64,000 bases of DNA, taken from contig NZ_JACHNC010000001.1 in assembly GCF_014205215.1 (NCBI RefSeq), positions 2,361,001 to 2,425,000 of the forward strand, read 5' to 3'. Below the pieces are notes generated by a model. The model was not told the DNA's origin. It searched no databases and saw nothing but the letters and a program-made list of their open reading frames with translations. The position numbers and the translations under genes are program-made. Below, piece after piece: positions 56,418 to 63,987 of the stretch (positions within the stretch are counted from its first letter, which is position 1; each line of letters opens with the position of its first letter). Source of the DNA: Actinoplanes lobatus (GTDB taxonomy: Bacteria > Actinomycetota > Actinomycetes > Mycobacteriales > Micromonosporaceae).

Positions 56418-56663
56418 TCAGGCCGGGGGAAGGCCGCCGTCCCCGTCGACGATCAGGTCCGGGGTGCCGTCCTCGTCCAGGTCGACCATGGTCAGGTCGA
56501 CCTTCCCGTCCCCGTCGATGTCGAACTGGTAGAGGTCGGGCTTGCCGTTGCCGTCGGTGTCCGACACCCAGACGTCCGGCCGGCCGTCGCCGCTCGTGTC
56601 CTTGGCCAGCAGGTCGACGCGATCGTCGCCGCGGGTCTCCACGATCTCCTGCGGATCCGTCAT
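56418..56663 (-). CDS. Small calcium-binding repeat protein
   Basis: The 81-residue protein consists of four consecutive acidic repeats of the form DTSGDGRPDVWVSD, DTDGNGKPDLYQF, DIDGDGKVDLTMV and DLDEDGTPDLIVD. They resemble EF-hand/thrombospondin-3-type calcium loops. There is no signal peptide. ATG 56663 follows AAAGGAG. It converges on the PrsW gene with a 5-bp gap. The role is unknown; it may act as a calcium buffer or structural module in the cytoplasm. Confidence 0.8.
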   Translation of the reverse strand: MTDPQEIVETRGDDRVDLLAKDTSGDGRPDVWVSDTDGNGKPDLYQFDIDGDGKVDLTMVDLDEDGTPDLIVDGDGGLPPA

Positions 56664-56793
56664 GGTGCTCCTTTCGTCGGCCGATGGGCCGGCCGTCACG
56701 GCCGCTCAGTACCCATCGGTTCAATCGATCAGTCCCCGGTCCTGTGATGGTTGTCGCTGGTCCGGCCCGGTAACGGGCGTAACGTACGCCGAC

Positions 56794-57213
56794 GTGGATA
56801 TCGCTGAGGACGGCAAGCAACACCTGTTCACCAGCGGTGGCGGCGGTGCGCTCGCGGAACGGATGGGCATCGAGATCACCGAGGCCACCGCGGAACGGGT
56901 CGTAGGCATCATGCCCGTCGAGGGCAACACCCAGCCGTACGGTCTGCTGCACGGCGGTGCCTCCTGCGTGCTCGCCGAGACGCTCGGCTCGGTCGGTGCC
57001 GTGCTGCACGGGCTGACCGTGGACCGGCCGTTCGCCGTCGGCGTCGACATCAACGCCACCCACCACAAGGCGGCCCGCTCCGGGCTGGTCACCGGCGTGG
57101 CCGTTCCGGTCCATCGGGGCCGGGCGGTGGCGACCTACGAGGTGGTCATCACCGACGAGGGCGGCGACCGTGTCTGCACCGCCCGGATCACCTGTCTTCT
57201 CCGTGGTGCCTGA
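56794..57213 (+). CDS. PaaI-type hotdog-fold thioesterase
   Basis: The 139-residue protein has YGLLHGGASCVLAETLGSVGAV, the catalytic hotdog helix with the HGG motif. It ends with AVATYEVVITDEGGDRVCTARITCLL. Hotdog thioesterases of this group hydrolyse acyl-CoAs such as aromatic or 1,4-dihydroxy-2-naphthoyl-CoA. The substrate here is unknown. GTG 56794 has no ribosome site and lies 8 nt after TAACGT, so the message is probably leaderless. Confidence 0.92.
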   Translation: MDIAEDGKQHLFTSGGGGALAERMGIEITEATAERVVGIMPVEGNTQPYGLLHGGASCVLAETLGSVGAVLHGLTVDRPFAVGVDINATHHKAARSGLVTGVAVPVHRGRAVATYEVVITDEGGDRVCTARITCLLRGA

Positions 57214-57263
57214 ATTCCCTCGTCGCCGTGCGTTCCTTGACGGTCCGACGTACCTTTTCTGAC

Positions 57264-57653
57264 GTGACCGAAGTACCACAGCACGCATTCGACGACGCCG
57301 CGCAGGTCCTGCAGTGTGCGCTCAGCGGCGACAGCACGGCTGTGGCCGACACCTTCGACGCGGTCGTCGACCGGGACGGCGTCGTCGGTGCCTGGGACGT
57401 CGCCTGGTGCCTCGCGGCGACCATGGTCGGGCAGGTTCCCGGCGGTGGCGCCTGGACCCTCGAGTTCCCCGGGATCGACGACGCGCGCTACGACAAGCGG
57501 TGGGTGGCCCGGTTCGTCAGTGCGTATGTGAACGGGGACTTCCCGACCGGTGAGGCGCTGTTCGGTGCGGCGATCGCCGACGGGACCCTGCCGGACTGCC
57601 TGCTCGCGCTGGCCGGGTCCACGGTCGCGACACTGCGCCATCGGGCCGCGTGA
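57264..57653 (+). CDS. Hypothetical protein (129 aa)
   Basis: The sequence begins VTEVPQHAFDDAAQVLQCAL and contains VVGAWDVAWCLAATMVGQVPGGGAWTLEFPGIDD. It is soluble and acidic, with no domain I can name. GTG 57264 lacks a ribosome site; TACCTT lies 7 nt upstream, so it may be leaderless. It is co-directional with its neighbours and 50 bp after the thioesterase. Confidence 0.75.
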   Translation: MTEVPQHAFDDAAQVLQCALSGDSTAVADTFDAVVDRDGVVGAWDVAWCLAATMVGQVPGGGAWTLEFPGIDDARYDKRWVARFVSAYVNGDFPTGEALFGAAIADGTLPDCLLALAGSTVATLRHRAA

Positions 57654-57674
57654 ACCGCTTCACGCGTACCCCTG

Positions 57675-58358
57675 ATGTCTGACGCCCTGCTGGCCCGGGT
57701 GCGCAAGCTGCTCGCCATGGCCGAGGATCCGGCCTGTATGCCCGGCGAAGCCGAGGCGTTCACCGCGAAGGCCGCCGAGCTGATCGCCAAATACGGCGTC
57801 GACCAGGCGATGCTCGCCGCCGAGGATCCCACGGCGGACCCGGTGGGCGACCGGGTCGTCACCGTCGATCCGCCCTACGCGCGGGACAAGGCCGGGCTGC
57901 TCGCCGCCGTGGCCGCCCCGATGCGCTGCCGGGTGGTCCACCTGGAGCGGCGCGGGCTGGCCCGCAGCCACCTCTTCGGGCACACGGCCGACCTGGAGCG
58001 GGTCGAGCTGCTCTTCACCTCTCTTCTGGTGCAGGCCGCGCACGGCCTCGCCGCCAGCCCGGTGCCGGAGGGCGAGCACGCGGCGGCCTACCGTCGATCG
58101 TGGATGGCCGGTTACACCCAGGCGATCAGCGGGCGCCTGTGGGCGGCCGAACGGTCCGCGGCCGCCGGGACGCCGGGCGCGGAGATCGTGCTCGTCGACC
58201 GGACCGACCTGGTCGAGCGGCGGCGCGACGAGGCCTACCCCCGACTGGCCCGGATGAGGCCGCGACGGCTGCGGGGCGGTGGAATCCTCCGCGGCTTCCA
58301 GGCCGGGCAGGCCGCCCACCTGGGTGGCACCGAGGTGACCGGGGTCACTTCGCTTTGA
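57675..58358 (+). CDS. DUF2786-domain protein
   Basis: The 227-residue protein opens with LLARVRKLLAMAEDPACMPGEAEAFTAKAAELIAKYGVDQAML, the DUF2786 helical domain found in actinobacterial and phage proteins. The rest contains FTSLLVQAAHGL and a basic C-terminus (RMRPRRLRGGG). The function of the family is unknown. It begins 21 bp after the previous gene and overlaps the convergent gene by 14 bp. Confidence 0.88.
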   Translation: MSDALLARVRKLLAMAEDPACMPGEAEAFTAKAAELIAKYGVDQAMLAAEDPTADPVGDRVVTVDPPYARDKAGLLAAVAAPMRCRVVHLERRGLARSHLFGHTADLERVELLFTSLLVQAAHGLAASPVPEGEHAAAYRRSWMAGYTQAISGRLWAAERSAAAGTPGAEIVLVDRTDLVERRRDEAYPRLARMRPRRLRGGGILRGFQAGQAAHLGGTEVTGVTSL

Positions 58359-58653
58359 GGTAGAGAGCCTTCGCGTACTGAGCGGCGGCGGCGTTGTTGT
58401 ACATCGACGCCTGCGACATGAAGAAGCTGTTGTCGGCGATCGCGCGAGCCGCCTGCGACGTGCCGGACCAGCGGATGTCCGCCTCCGCCTCGGAGAGGCC
58501 GCGAGCCTTGAACTGGCGGCGCATCGCCATCTTCCCGGCGCGGAACGCCTCGGCCGCCTCCTCCGCGTGCTTCATGCACGACAGCGCCTTCTCACTGAGC
58601 GCCTCGGCAAGCGTGTAGGCCGCCTGCTCCGCATCGTTCGTGAAAGTCTGCAC
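58345..58653 (-). CDS. Small helical hypothetical protein (102 aa)
   Basis: The sequence begins VQTFTNDAEQAAYTLAEALSEKALSCMKHAEEAAEAF and is almost wholly alpha-helical and Ala/Glu-rich, without a membrane segment. GTG 58653 is preceded by GGAGG at 8 nt. It converges on the DUF2786 gene. No family is recognised; such short helical proteins are common in actinobacterial accessory DNA. Confidence 0.75.
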   Translation of the reverse strand: MQTFTNDAEQAAYTLAEALSEKALSCMKHAEEAAEAFRAGKMAMRRQFKARGLSEAEADIRWSGTSQAARAIADNSFFMSQASMYNNAAAAQYAKALYLKAK

Positions 58654-58785
58654 GACGACGCCTCCTCGCGTCCGGGTTGACCGATCCCGATAACACACTC
58701 TGGAGGACCGGACGGGACCGTACAAGGCCCGTTCATAAGCCTGTGGACAACCGTATGCGGGCGCGCTGAGATAACTTCTCGCTTC

Positions 58786-59181
58786 ATGACCGACGGGGAA
58801 GTGTTCGATGTGGAGCGGAATCGGCGCTGGGTCCTGCTCCTGGCGGTGGCCGCGGTCACGCTGATCCTCGGGGCGGCCTCGGCCACCGGGGTCATGTACT
58901 ACGCCGGCTGGCGGCACATGCCCGAGCGTGAGTTCACCATCGCGGTGTACATGGTGCCGGACGCGAGCGTGGCGGAGCGCTCGGCGGTGCGGGAGGCGCT
59001 CGGCGGGTTGCCGGCCGTCGACGGGGTGCGGGTGGAGGACGAGGCTCTTCATCTGACCGCGCTGGGGCGTGACTTCGACTGCTCGTTGATTCCGGTGATC
59101 CGTGAGTCGGCGGGGGTGGACCGGGTGCGGGTCACGATGCGCCCGCTTGGCCACCGGGTCGGGGCTGTGCTTGGCTGCTGA
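58786..59181 (+). CDS. Single-helix protein with FtsX-extracellular-domain-like region
   Basis: The 131-residue protein has a membrane helix at residues 15-42 (WVLLLAVAAVTLILGAASATGVMYY). An outside domain follows: FTIAVYMVPDASVAERSAVREALGGLPAVDGVRVED. The wording resembles the extracellular loop of FtsX, but the permease part and FtsE are absent. The likeness is by eye only. It lies upstream of the RTX cluster on the same strand. Confidence 0.72.
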   Translation: MTDGEVFDVERNRRWVLLLAVAAVTLILGAASATGVMYYAGWRHMPEREFTIAVYMVPDASVAERSAVREALGGLPAVDGVRVEDEALHLTALGRDFDCSLIPVIRESAGVDRVRVTMRPLGHRVGAVLGC

Positions 59182-59200
59182 CACACGTACGAAATGATTT

Positions 59201-59256
59201 AGTGACATGCGTCACTGTGAACGGGTCAGCGGGCCGAAACGGTATCGTTCTACGAT
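59201..59256 (+). promoter_or_regulatory. Regulatory region of RTX gene 1
   Basis: AGTGAC-ATGC-GTCACT (59201-59216) is followed 37 bp later (start to start) by AACGGTATCGTT (59238-59249) and a TACGAT -10-like hexamer (59251-59256). Both palindromes recur upstream of RTX gene 3, and the second upstream of RTX gene 2. Confidence 0.65.
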
Positions 59257-59305
59257 CTTTCTCCGTGGACGGCTTCCGCCCGCTCTTGAACGGGGAGTTC
59301 TTTCG

Positions 59306-60403
59306 ATGTCTTTGATCAACCGCAAAACGCTTGCCACCGTTGGCGCCACCGCTGTCGCGATCGCCACCACCGCCCTCTTCGCGACCCCGGCCCAGGCGGC
59401 TTCGGCCGGCCTGGCGAAGGTCGTCGGCACCAAGACGGTCCAGTTCCAGGCACTCCTGGGTAAGTCGAACTCGGTGAAGCTGAGCATCTCCGGCCGCACC
59501 GTCACGATCACCGACAAGGTCGCCATCAAGGCCGGCAAGGGCTGCAAGTCGGTCAACTCGAAGAAGGTCCGCTGCACCACCTCGGCGAAGACCGCGAAGC
59601 TGAGCGTCGCGCTGGGCGACAAGAACGACTATGTGCGCAACTACACCAACGTCTACATGCTCGCCGACGCCGGCACCGGCAATGACACCGTGATCGGTGG
59701 CAACGCCAGCGAGGAACTGCAGGGCGACTACGGCAACGACAAGCTCTACGGCAACGGCGGCAACGACAAGCTGATCGCCGAGAGCGGCGACGACTACGTG
59801 GTCGGCGGCGCCGGCAACGACCAGATCTGGGGCGGCACGGGCGCCGACAAGCTGTACGGCAACGCCGGCCTGGACAAGTTCAGCGGCGGCACCGGCAACG
59901 ACCTCCTCTACGGCGGCACCGAGGTCGACGTCCTCAGCGGCAACGAGGGCAACGACTACATCTACGCCGGTGCGGGCGAGTACACCTCGGGCGAGTACGT
60001 CTACGGCGACACCGTCTACGGCGACGCCGGCAACGACACCATCTACGGCGAGGGCGACACCGACCTCATCGAGGGTGGCGTCGGCAACGACCGCATCGCC
60101 GGTGGCGCCGACTGGGACGTCATCGAGGGCAGCGCCGGCAACGACCAGGTCTGGGGCAACGAGGGTGACGACATCCTCGCCGGTGACAGCTACGACCCGT
60201 ACAACTACACCCCCGTCGGCAGCGCCACCGCGGCGGACCGCGTGGACGGCGGCGCCCACGTCACCTACGGCGACCTCTGCCTGGTGACCGGCTCCTCCAC
60301 GATCACCAACTGCGAGGCGACCGGCCCGAGCGCGGCCGGCCTGTCGGCCGGTGCTAGCTCCGAGCTGACCGCCCGCCTCGCCACGATCCGCCCGGCGAAG
60401 TAG
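59306..60403 (+). CDS. Secreted RTX-type calcium-binding repeat protein 1
   Basis: The 365-residue protein has a Sec signal peptide (MSLINRKTLATVGATAVAIATTALF... ending AQA). A roughly 100-residue N-terminal domain with a Cys pair (KGCKSVNSKKVRCTT) follows, and then a long run of RTX nonapeptides such as GGNGNDKLY and GGAGNDQIW that form a calcium-bound beta-roll. The closing segment LCLVTGSSTITNC holds another Cys pair. No type I secretion genes are nearby, so export is by Sec. ATG 59306 follows GGGGAG. First of three tandem paralogues. Confidence 0.93.
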   Translation: MSLINRKTLATVGATAVAIATTALFATPAQAASAGLAKVVGTKTVQFQALLGKSNSVKLSISGRTVTITDKVAIKAGKGCKSVNSKKVRCTTSAKTAKLSVALGDKNDYVRNYTNVYMLADAGTGNDTVIGGNASEELQGDYGNDKLYGNGGNDKLIAESGDDYVVGGAGNDQIWGGTGADKLYGNAGLDKFSGGTGNDLLYGGTEVDVLSGNEGNDYIYAGAGEYTSGEYVYGDTVYGDAGNDTIYGEGDTDLIEGGVGNDRIAGGADWDVIEGSAGNDQVWGNEGDDILAGDSYDPYNYTPVGSATAADRVDGGAHVTYGDLCLVTGSSTITNCEATGPSAAGLSAGASSELTARLATIRPAK

Positions 60404-60418
60404 GCAACACCCTTCTTG

Positions 60419-60455
60419 GGAACGGCCCGGCTGCTTCTTGCGGCCGGGCCGTTCC
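60419..60455 (+). terminator. Terminator after RTX gene 1
   Basis: GGAACGGCCCGGC (60419-60431) pairs with GCCGGGCCGTTCC (60443-60455), followed by TTCTT. Confidence 0.88.
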
Positions 60456-60495
60456 TTCTTGTCTGTGGATCATCTGTTCGGCTGAGGCGCGTCGA

Positions 60496-60514
60496 AACGG
60501 TAGCGTTCTACGAT
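60496..60514 (+). promoter_or_regulatory. Regulatory motif of RTX gene 2
   Basis: AACGGTAGCGTT (60496-60507) followed by TACGAT (60509-60514), the same arrangement as upstream of RTX gene 1. The upstream AGTGAC palindrome is missing here. Confidence 0.6.
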
Positions 60515-60567
60515 CTTTGCCGATGTGTCGGCGGCGCCGACCCTGATCGGTACTCACGGGGGATCAC

Positions 60568-61806
60568 ATGTTCCTGATCAATCGCAGGATGCTGGCCGTC
60601 ATCGGCGCCAGCGCCGCCGCGGTCGCCTCCACCGCCTTCCTCGGCGCGCCCGCGCAGGCGGCCGCCGGCGGTGCGGCCAAGGTCGTCGGCAGCAAGACCG
60701 TCCAGTTCCGGGCCGCCACCGGCAAGGCCAACGGCCTCACCATCACCATCTCCGGCCGGACCGTCACCCTCGACGACAAGGTCGCCATCACCCCCGGCAA
60801 GGGCTGCAAGGCCGTCTCCGGGGACCGGACCAAGGTCCGCTGCACCACCTCGGCCAAGACCGCCACCCTCGACGTCAACCTCGGCGACAAGAACGACTGG
60901 GTGCGCAACAAGACCTCGGTCTACCTGGTGGCCACCGGCAGCCTGGGCAACGACACCCTGATCGGCGGCGCGGCGGGCGAGGAGCTGCGCGGCGGCGGCG
61001 GCAACGACACCCTGTACGGCAACGGCGGCATCGACAAGCTGTACGGCGAGGGCGGCAACGACACCCTGCGCGGCGGGACCGGTCACGACCAGATCTACGC
61101 GGGCACCGGTAACGACCGGGCGTACGGCGAGGCCGGCGACGACCTCATCGAGGGCGCGAGCGGAACCGACGTCCTCATCGGCGGTGCGGGCGGCGACGGC
61201 ATCAGGGGCGGCTCCGGCAACGACAGCATCTACGGCGAGGCCGGCGAGGACTTCCTGCTCGGTGACGACGGCGACGACCGGATCCTCGGTGGCGCCGACG
61301 CCGACTCGGTCCTGGCCGGCGCCGGCCGGGACGTCGTCTACGCGGGTGCCGGTGAGGTGACCTTCACCGACGAGGAGGGCGAGTTCGTCTTCGGCGACTT
61401 CGTCGACGGCGGTGAGGGCGACGACCGGCTCTTCGGCGAGGGCGACGTCGACGTCCTCTTCGGTTCCGAGGGCGACGACCTGATCTCCGGCGGCACCGGT
61501 GACGACGTCGCGTTCGGTGAGGGCGGCAACGACGAGATCTACGGCAGTGACGGCGACGACATCCTGGTGAACGAGGACGTCGACGAGAACGACGCCCCGA
61601 TCGGCAGCGCCACCGCGACCGACCTGGTCAACGGCGGCGCCCACGCGACCATCGGCGACATCTGCCTGGTGACCCCGGGTGCCCGGACCGCCGGTTGCGA
61701 GCTCTTCGAGTTCCCCGAGGAGGCGGGCGCCAAGTCGGTCGCTCCGTCGGCGGAGGTCGCCACGATCCTCGACCGGGTCGCGAAGATCCGGGCCTCGCAC
61801 TCCTGA
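60568..61806 (+). CDS. Secreted RTX-type calcium-binding repeat protein 2
   Basis: The 412-residue paralogue of the preceding gene has signal peptide MFLINRRMLAVIGASAAAVASTAFLGAPAQA. The same N-terminal domain (KTVQFRAATGKANGLTITISGRTV, KGCKAVSGDRTKVRCTT) precedes a longer series of glycine/aspartate nonapeptides (GGGGNDTLY, GGADADSVL). It ends with ICLVTPGARTAGCELFEF. ATG 60568 follows GGGGG. It has its own promoter motif, so the three genes are likely separate transcripts under one control. Confidence 0.93.
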   Translation: MFLINRRMLAVIGASAAAVASTAFLGAPAQAAAGGAAKVVGSKTVQFRAATGKANGLTITISGRTVTLDDKVAITPGKGCKAVSGDRTKVRCTTSAKTATLDVNLGDKNDWVRNKTSVYLVATGSLGNDTLIGGAAGEELRGGGGNDTLYGNGGIDKLYGEGGNDTLRGGTGHDQIYAGTGNDRAYGEAGDDLIEGASGTDVLIGGAGGDGIRGGSGNDSIYGEAGEDFLLGDDGDDRILGGADADSVLAGAGRDVVYAGAGEVTFTDEEGEFVFGDFVDGGEGDDRLFGEGDVDVLFGSEGDDLISGGTGDDVAFGEGGNDEIYGSDGDDILVNEDVDENDAPIGSATATDLVNGGAHATIGDICLVTPGARTAGCELFEFPEEAGAKSVAPSAEVATILDRVAKIRASHS

Positions 61807-61815
61807 CGTCAACCC

Positions 61816-61870
61816 AGTGACGTGAGTCACTGAATAATGGTATGACGTCGAAACGGTACCGTTCTATTAT
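61816..61870 (+). promoter_or_regulatory. Regulatory region of RTX gene 3
   Basis: AGTGAC-GTGA-GTCACT (61816-61831), then AACGGTACCGTT (61852-61863, a perfect palindrome) and TATTAT (61865-61870) as -10. Spacing between the two palindromes is 36 bp, against 37 bp upstream of gene 1. Confidence 0.65.
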
Positions 61871-61922
61871 CATCGGCATCACTGGCTGGTTCTTCGGCCG
61901 GATTCACCACGGGGGTTCCTAC

Positions 61923-62987
61923 ATGTACCTGCCCAACCGCAAGATCCTTGCCATGATCGGCGCGACCGCCGCGGCCGTCGGCTCCACCGCTCTGCTCGCC
62001 GCCCCGGCCCAGGCCGCCGCGGTCGGCTCGGTGAAGGTCGACGCGAACGGCGTGGTCGCCTTCGCTGCCTGGGGCGGCAAGACCAACGGGCTCACCATCA
62101 CCGGCTCCGGACAGACCGTCACCTTCGACGACCTGGTCGCCATCAAGGCCGGTGCCGGGTGCACTGCGGTCGCCGGTGACGCGACCAAGGTCACCTGCAC
62201 CGCCACGAAGATCAGCTACCTCAGCGTCAGCCTCGGCGACAAGAACGACTGGGTCAAGAACAAGACCGCGTTCGGGAGCGTCATCGACGGCGGCGCCGGC
62301 AACGACACCCTCGTCGGCGGTTCGTCGAACGACCGCATCATCGGCGCCACCGGCAACGACAAGATCTACGGCGGCGCCGGCGGCGAGGTCATCTACGGCA
62401 ACGCCGGCAACGACATCGTCTACGGCGGCGCGGGCCCGGACAACGTCTCCGGCGGCGCCGGCGACGACAAGATCTACGGCCAGGACGGCGACGACCAGGC
62501 GTACGGCGGGGCCGGCGCGGACCTGATCAACGGTGCCGCGGGCCGGGACCGTCTGCACGGTGGCGCGGGCGCCGACAAGATCTACGCGGGCGCCGGCACC
62601 GGCACCGCGACCGAATTCGGCGACCAGGTCTGGGGCGACTCCGGCAACGACAAGATCTACGGCGAGGCCGGCGACGACGAGATCAACGCCGGCTCCGGCA
62701 ACGACATCGTGGACGCCGGCTCCGGCGACGACGGCGTGCTCGGCCAGTCCGGCAACGACACCATCAACGGTGGCTCCGGCGACGACCTCCTCGCCGGCGA
62801 GAACATCAACGACCAGCTCAAGGCCATCGGCAGCTCCAAGGCCAAGGACAAGCTGACCGGCGGCTCCGGCGTCGACCTCTGCCTGGTGCTCAAGAGCGGC
62901 AAGGCGTCCTGCGAGTACAAGTCCTTCCAGGACTACATCGGCAACCTGTCCGCGTCCCGCGCGGCCATCATCGGCCGCCTCGGCTGA
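61923..62987 (+). CDS. Secreted RTX-type calcium-binding repeat protein 3
   Basis: The 354-residue third paralogue has signal peptide MYLPNRKILAMIGATAAAVGSTALLAAPAQA, then GLTITGSGQTVTFDDLVAIKAGAGCTAV. RTX nonapeptides follow (GGAGNDTLV, GGAGPDNVS, GDSGNDKIY), and the end is LCLVLKSGKASCEYKSF. The start is ATG 61923 after GGGGG; a longer in-frame opening at 61842 covers the promoter and is rejected. It probably shares a cell-surface or matrix function with its two neighbours. Confidence 0.93.
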   Translation: MYLPNRKILAMIGATAAAVGSTALLAAPAQAAAVGSVKVDANGVVAFAAWGGKTNGLTITGSGQTVTFDDLVAIKAGAGCTAVAGDATKVTCTATKISYLSVSLGDKNDWVKNKTAFGSVIDGGAGNDTLVGGSSNDRIIGATGNDKIYGGAGGEVIYGNAGNDIVYGGAGPDNVSGGAGDDKIYGQDGDDQAYGGAGADLINGAAGRDRLHGGAGADKIYAGAGTGTATEFGDQVWGDSGNDKIYGEAGDDEINAGSGNDIVDAGSGDDGVLGQSGNDTINGGSGDDLLAGENINDQLKAIGSSKAKDKLTGGSGVDLCLVLKSGKASCEYKSFQDYIGNLSASRAAIIGRLG

Positions 62988-63005
62988 CCATCACGCTCCA
63001 CCGGG

Positions 63006-63036
63006 ACGGTCCGGCCGCGTTCAGCGGCCGGGCCGT
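63006..63036 (+). terminator. Terminator after RTX gene 3
   Basis: ACGGTCCGGCCGC (63006-63018) pairs with GCGGCCGGGCCGT (63024-63036), with one G-T pair, followed by TTCCCTTT. Confidence 0.85.
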
Positions 63037-63062
63037 TTCCCTTTCCAAGACCAGAACCGGGA

Positions 63063-63371
63063 TCAGAACAACGGCGCCGGATCGACTCCGAGAGCCTTCA
63101 TGATCGTCGTCACGAGGAGCGCGATGCCCATCCCGGCGGCGATGAAGACGGCTATCCCGAGCAGCGCCACCACCACGCTCTTCCCGACACCGAGCAGATC
63201 CCCGCGCATGATCTTGCCGTAGTCGGTGCGCTGCCACACGATCGGCGGCAACTTGCCGCCGCCCGGCGGACGGGATGAGGCCGTCCCCGTAGGTATCGGG
63301 GCATCATGACTCGACCCGATCCGGTAGCCGTTCTGCCCGGAACCTTTTGCTGACGAAGACGCCTGCACCAT
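63063..63371 (-). CDS. Small membrane protein (102 aa)
   Basis: The sequence begins MVQASSSAKGSGQNGYRIGS. A hydrophilic N-terminal half is followed by DYGKIMRGDLLGVGKSVVVALLGIAVFIAAGMGIALLVTTIMKALG, one long or two close membrane helices near the C-terminus. AAGGAGG precedes ATG 63371. No family is recognised. It converges on RTX gene 3. Confidence 0.78.
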   Translation of the reverse strand: MVQASSSAKGSGQNGYRIGSSHDAPIPTGTASSRPPGGGKLPPIVWQRTDYGKIMRGDLLGVGKSVVVALLGIAVFIAAGMGIALLVTTIMKALGVDPAPLF

Positions 63372-63487
63372 GATGCCGCCTCCTTTGGCCACAACCAGCG
63401 CGATAGTTGTCCCTCCCATCGGCAGGGAACGGTCACGCCGAGAGGGGCCGTTCGGCCCATCTTCGCCGCCGGGTTCCATCCCGCGTG

Positions 63488-63550
63488 GGTTCGGTCGGAG
63501 CCTTTCGCGGTCTCGCGCTGCCGCTTGGCCTCAACGTCGGCGATGCCGTG
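63488..63550 (-). repeat. Remnant copy of the small gene at 63781-63918
   Basis: About 63 bp are nearly identical to 63774-63837, with a few substitutions and one single-base deletion. In the small intact gene the matching part encodes HGIADAEAKRRRETAK; here it reads HGIADVEAKRQRETAK without the membrane part or a start. The rest of the gap 63372-63780 holds no gene beyond the tRNA fragment and hairpin listed separately. Confidence 0.75.
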
Positions 63551-63583
63551 CGGTCGCCGGGGTATCGGACCCGAGAAAAGACG

Positions 63584-63617
63584 AAGCCCTCGACCGCGTG
63601 ATCGCAGGTGAGGGCTT
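63584..63617 (-). terminator. Terminator-like hairpin downstream of the tRNA-Phe fragment
   Basis: AAGCCCTC (63584-63591) pairs with GAGGGCTT (63610-63617), 21 bp past the 3' end of the tRNA fragment on the minus strand. This is where a tRNA terminator would lie. Confidence 0.6.
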
Positions 63618-63638
63618 GCGTGCCAGCTTCTTGGAGAG

Positions 63639-63679
63639 TGGCCAGGGGCGGGGTCGAACCGCCGACCTTCCGATTTCAG
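63639..63679 (-). other. tRNA-Phe 3' fragment (candidate att site)
   Basis: The minus strand reads CTGAAAT (anticodon loop with GAA), then CGGAAGGTC. The T-arm follows as GGCGG-TTCGACC-CCGCC, then acceptor strand CCTGGCC and discriminator A. These match the 3' part of actinobacterial tRNA-Phe. The expected 5' half is not found: the bases before the loop do not pair with the stem and no GGCCAGG start is present. A 41-bp 3' piece alone is what integration of a mobile element into a tRNA gene leaves behind. Confidence 0.75.
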
Positions 63680-63720
63680 TCAGAGACAAAAGGCCAGTTC
63701 AGTACGGGTGAGACCGGGCC

Positions 63721-63987
63721 GCGTGCAGTGAACGTGCAACATCGGCCCGGGCGTGCATCCGGTGAGCCGTACCGGTTCGGTCAGGGCCTTTTCGCGGTCT
63801 CGCGCCGCCGCTTGGCCTCAGCGTCGGCGATGCCGTGTGCGACAGCCGTCCTGATAACCCGGTACAGCAGAGCGATGCCTAGCAAACCGAGTAACACCCC
63901 GCCAATTCCCGAATTCATGTCATGAGGCTAAGTCATGCGCATCTGAGCAGGTCAGGCTGGGTGACGCTTGGGCTGCGTGCAGTGAAC
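63721..63987. repeat. 13-bp direct repeats flanking the small gene
   Basis: GCGTGCAGTGAAC occurs at 63721-63733 and again at 63975-63987. Placement close to the tRNA fragment suggests integrase arm-type sites, by inference only. Confidence 0.45.
63781..63918 (-). CDS. Very small membrane protein (45 aa)
   Basis: ATG 63918 opens a 45-codon gene: one membrane helix (GIGGVLLGLLGIALLYRVI) followed by a charged tail HGIADAEAKRRRETAKRP. A decayed copy of its 3' half lies 290 bp away across the tRNA-Phe fragment, which shows it is a real conserved sequence. It is probably part of the element integrated at tRNA-Phe. Function unknown. Confidence 0.6.
   Translation of the reverse strand: MNSGIGGVLLGLLGIALLYRVIRTAVAHGIADAEAKRRRETAKRP

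Noticed and set aside
61842..61922. Upstream start for RTX protein 3
   Set aside because: It would cover the promoter motif and destroy the signal peptide. ATG 61923 has a ribosome site and aligns with both paralogues.
63639..63720. Complete tRNA-Phe gene
   Set aside because: Only the anticodon loop through the acceptor 3' strand matches. The 5' acceptor strand, D-arm and 5' anticodon stem are missing.
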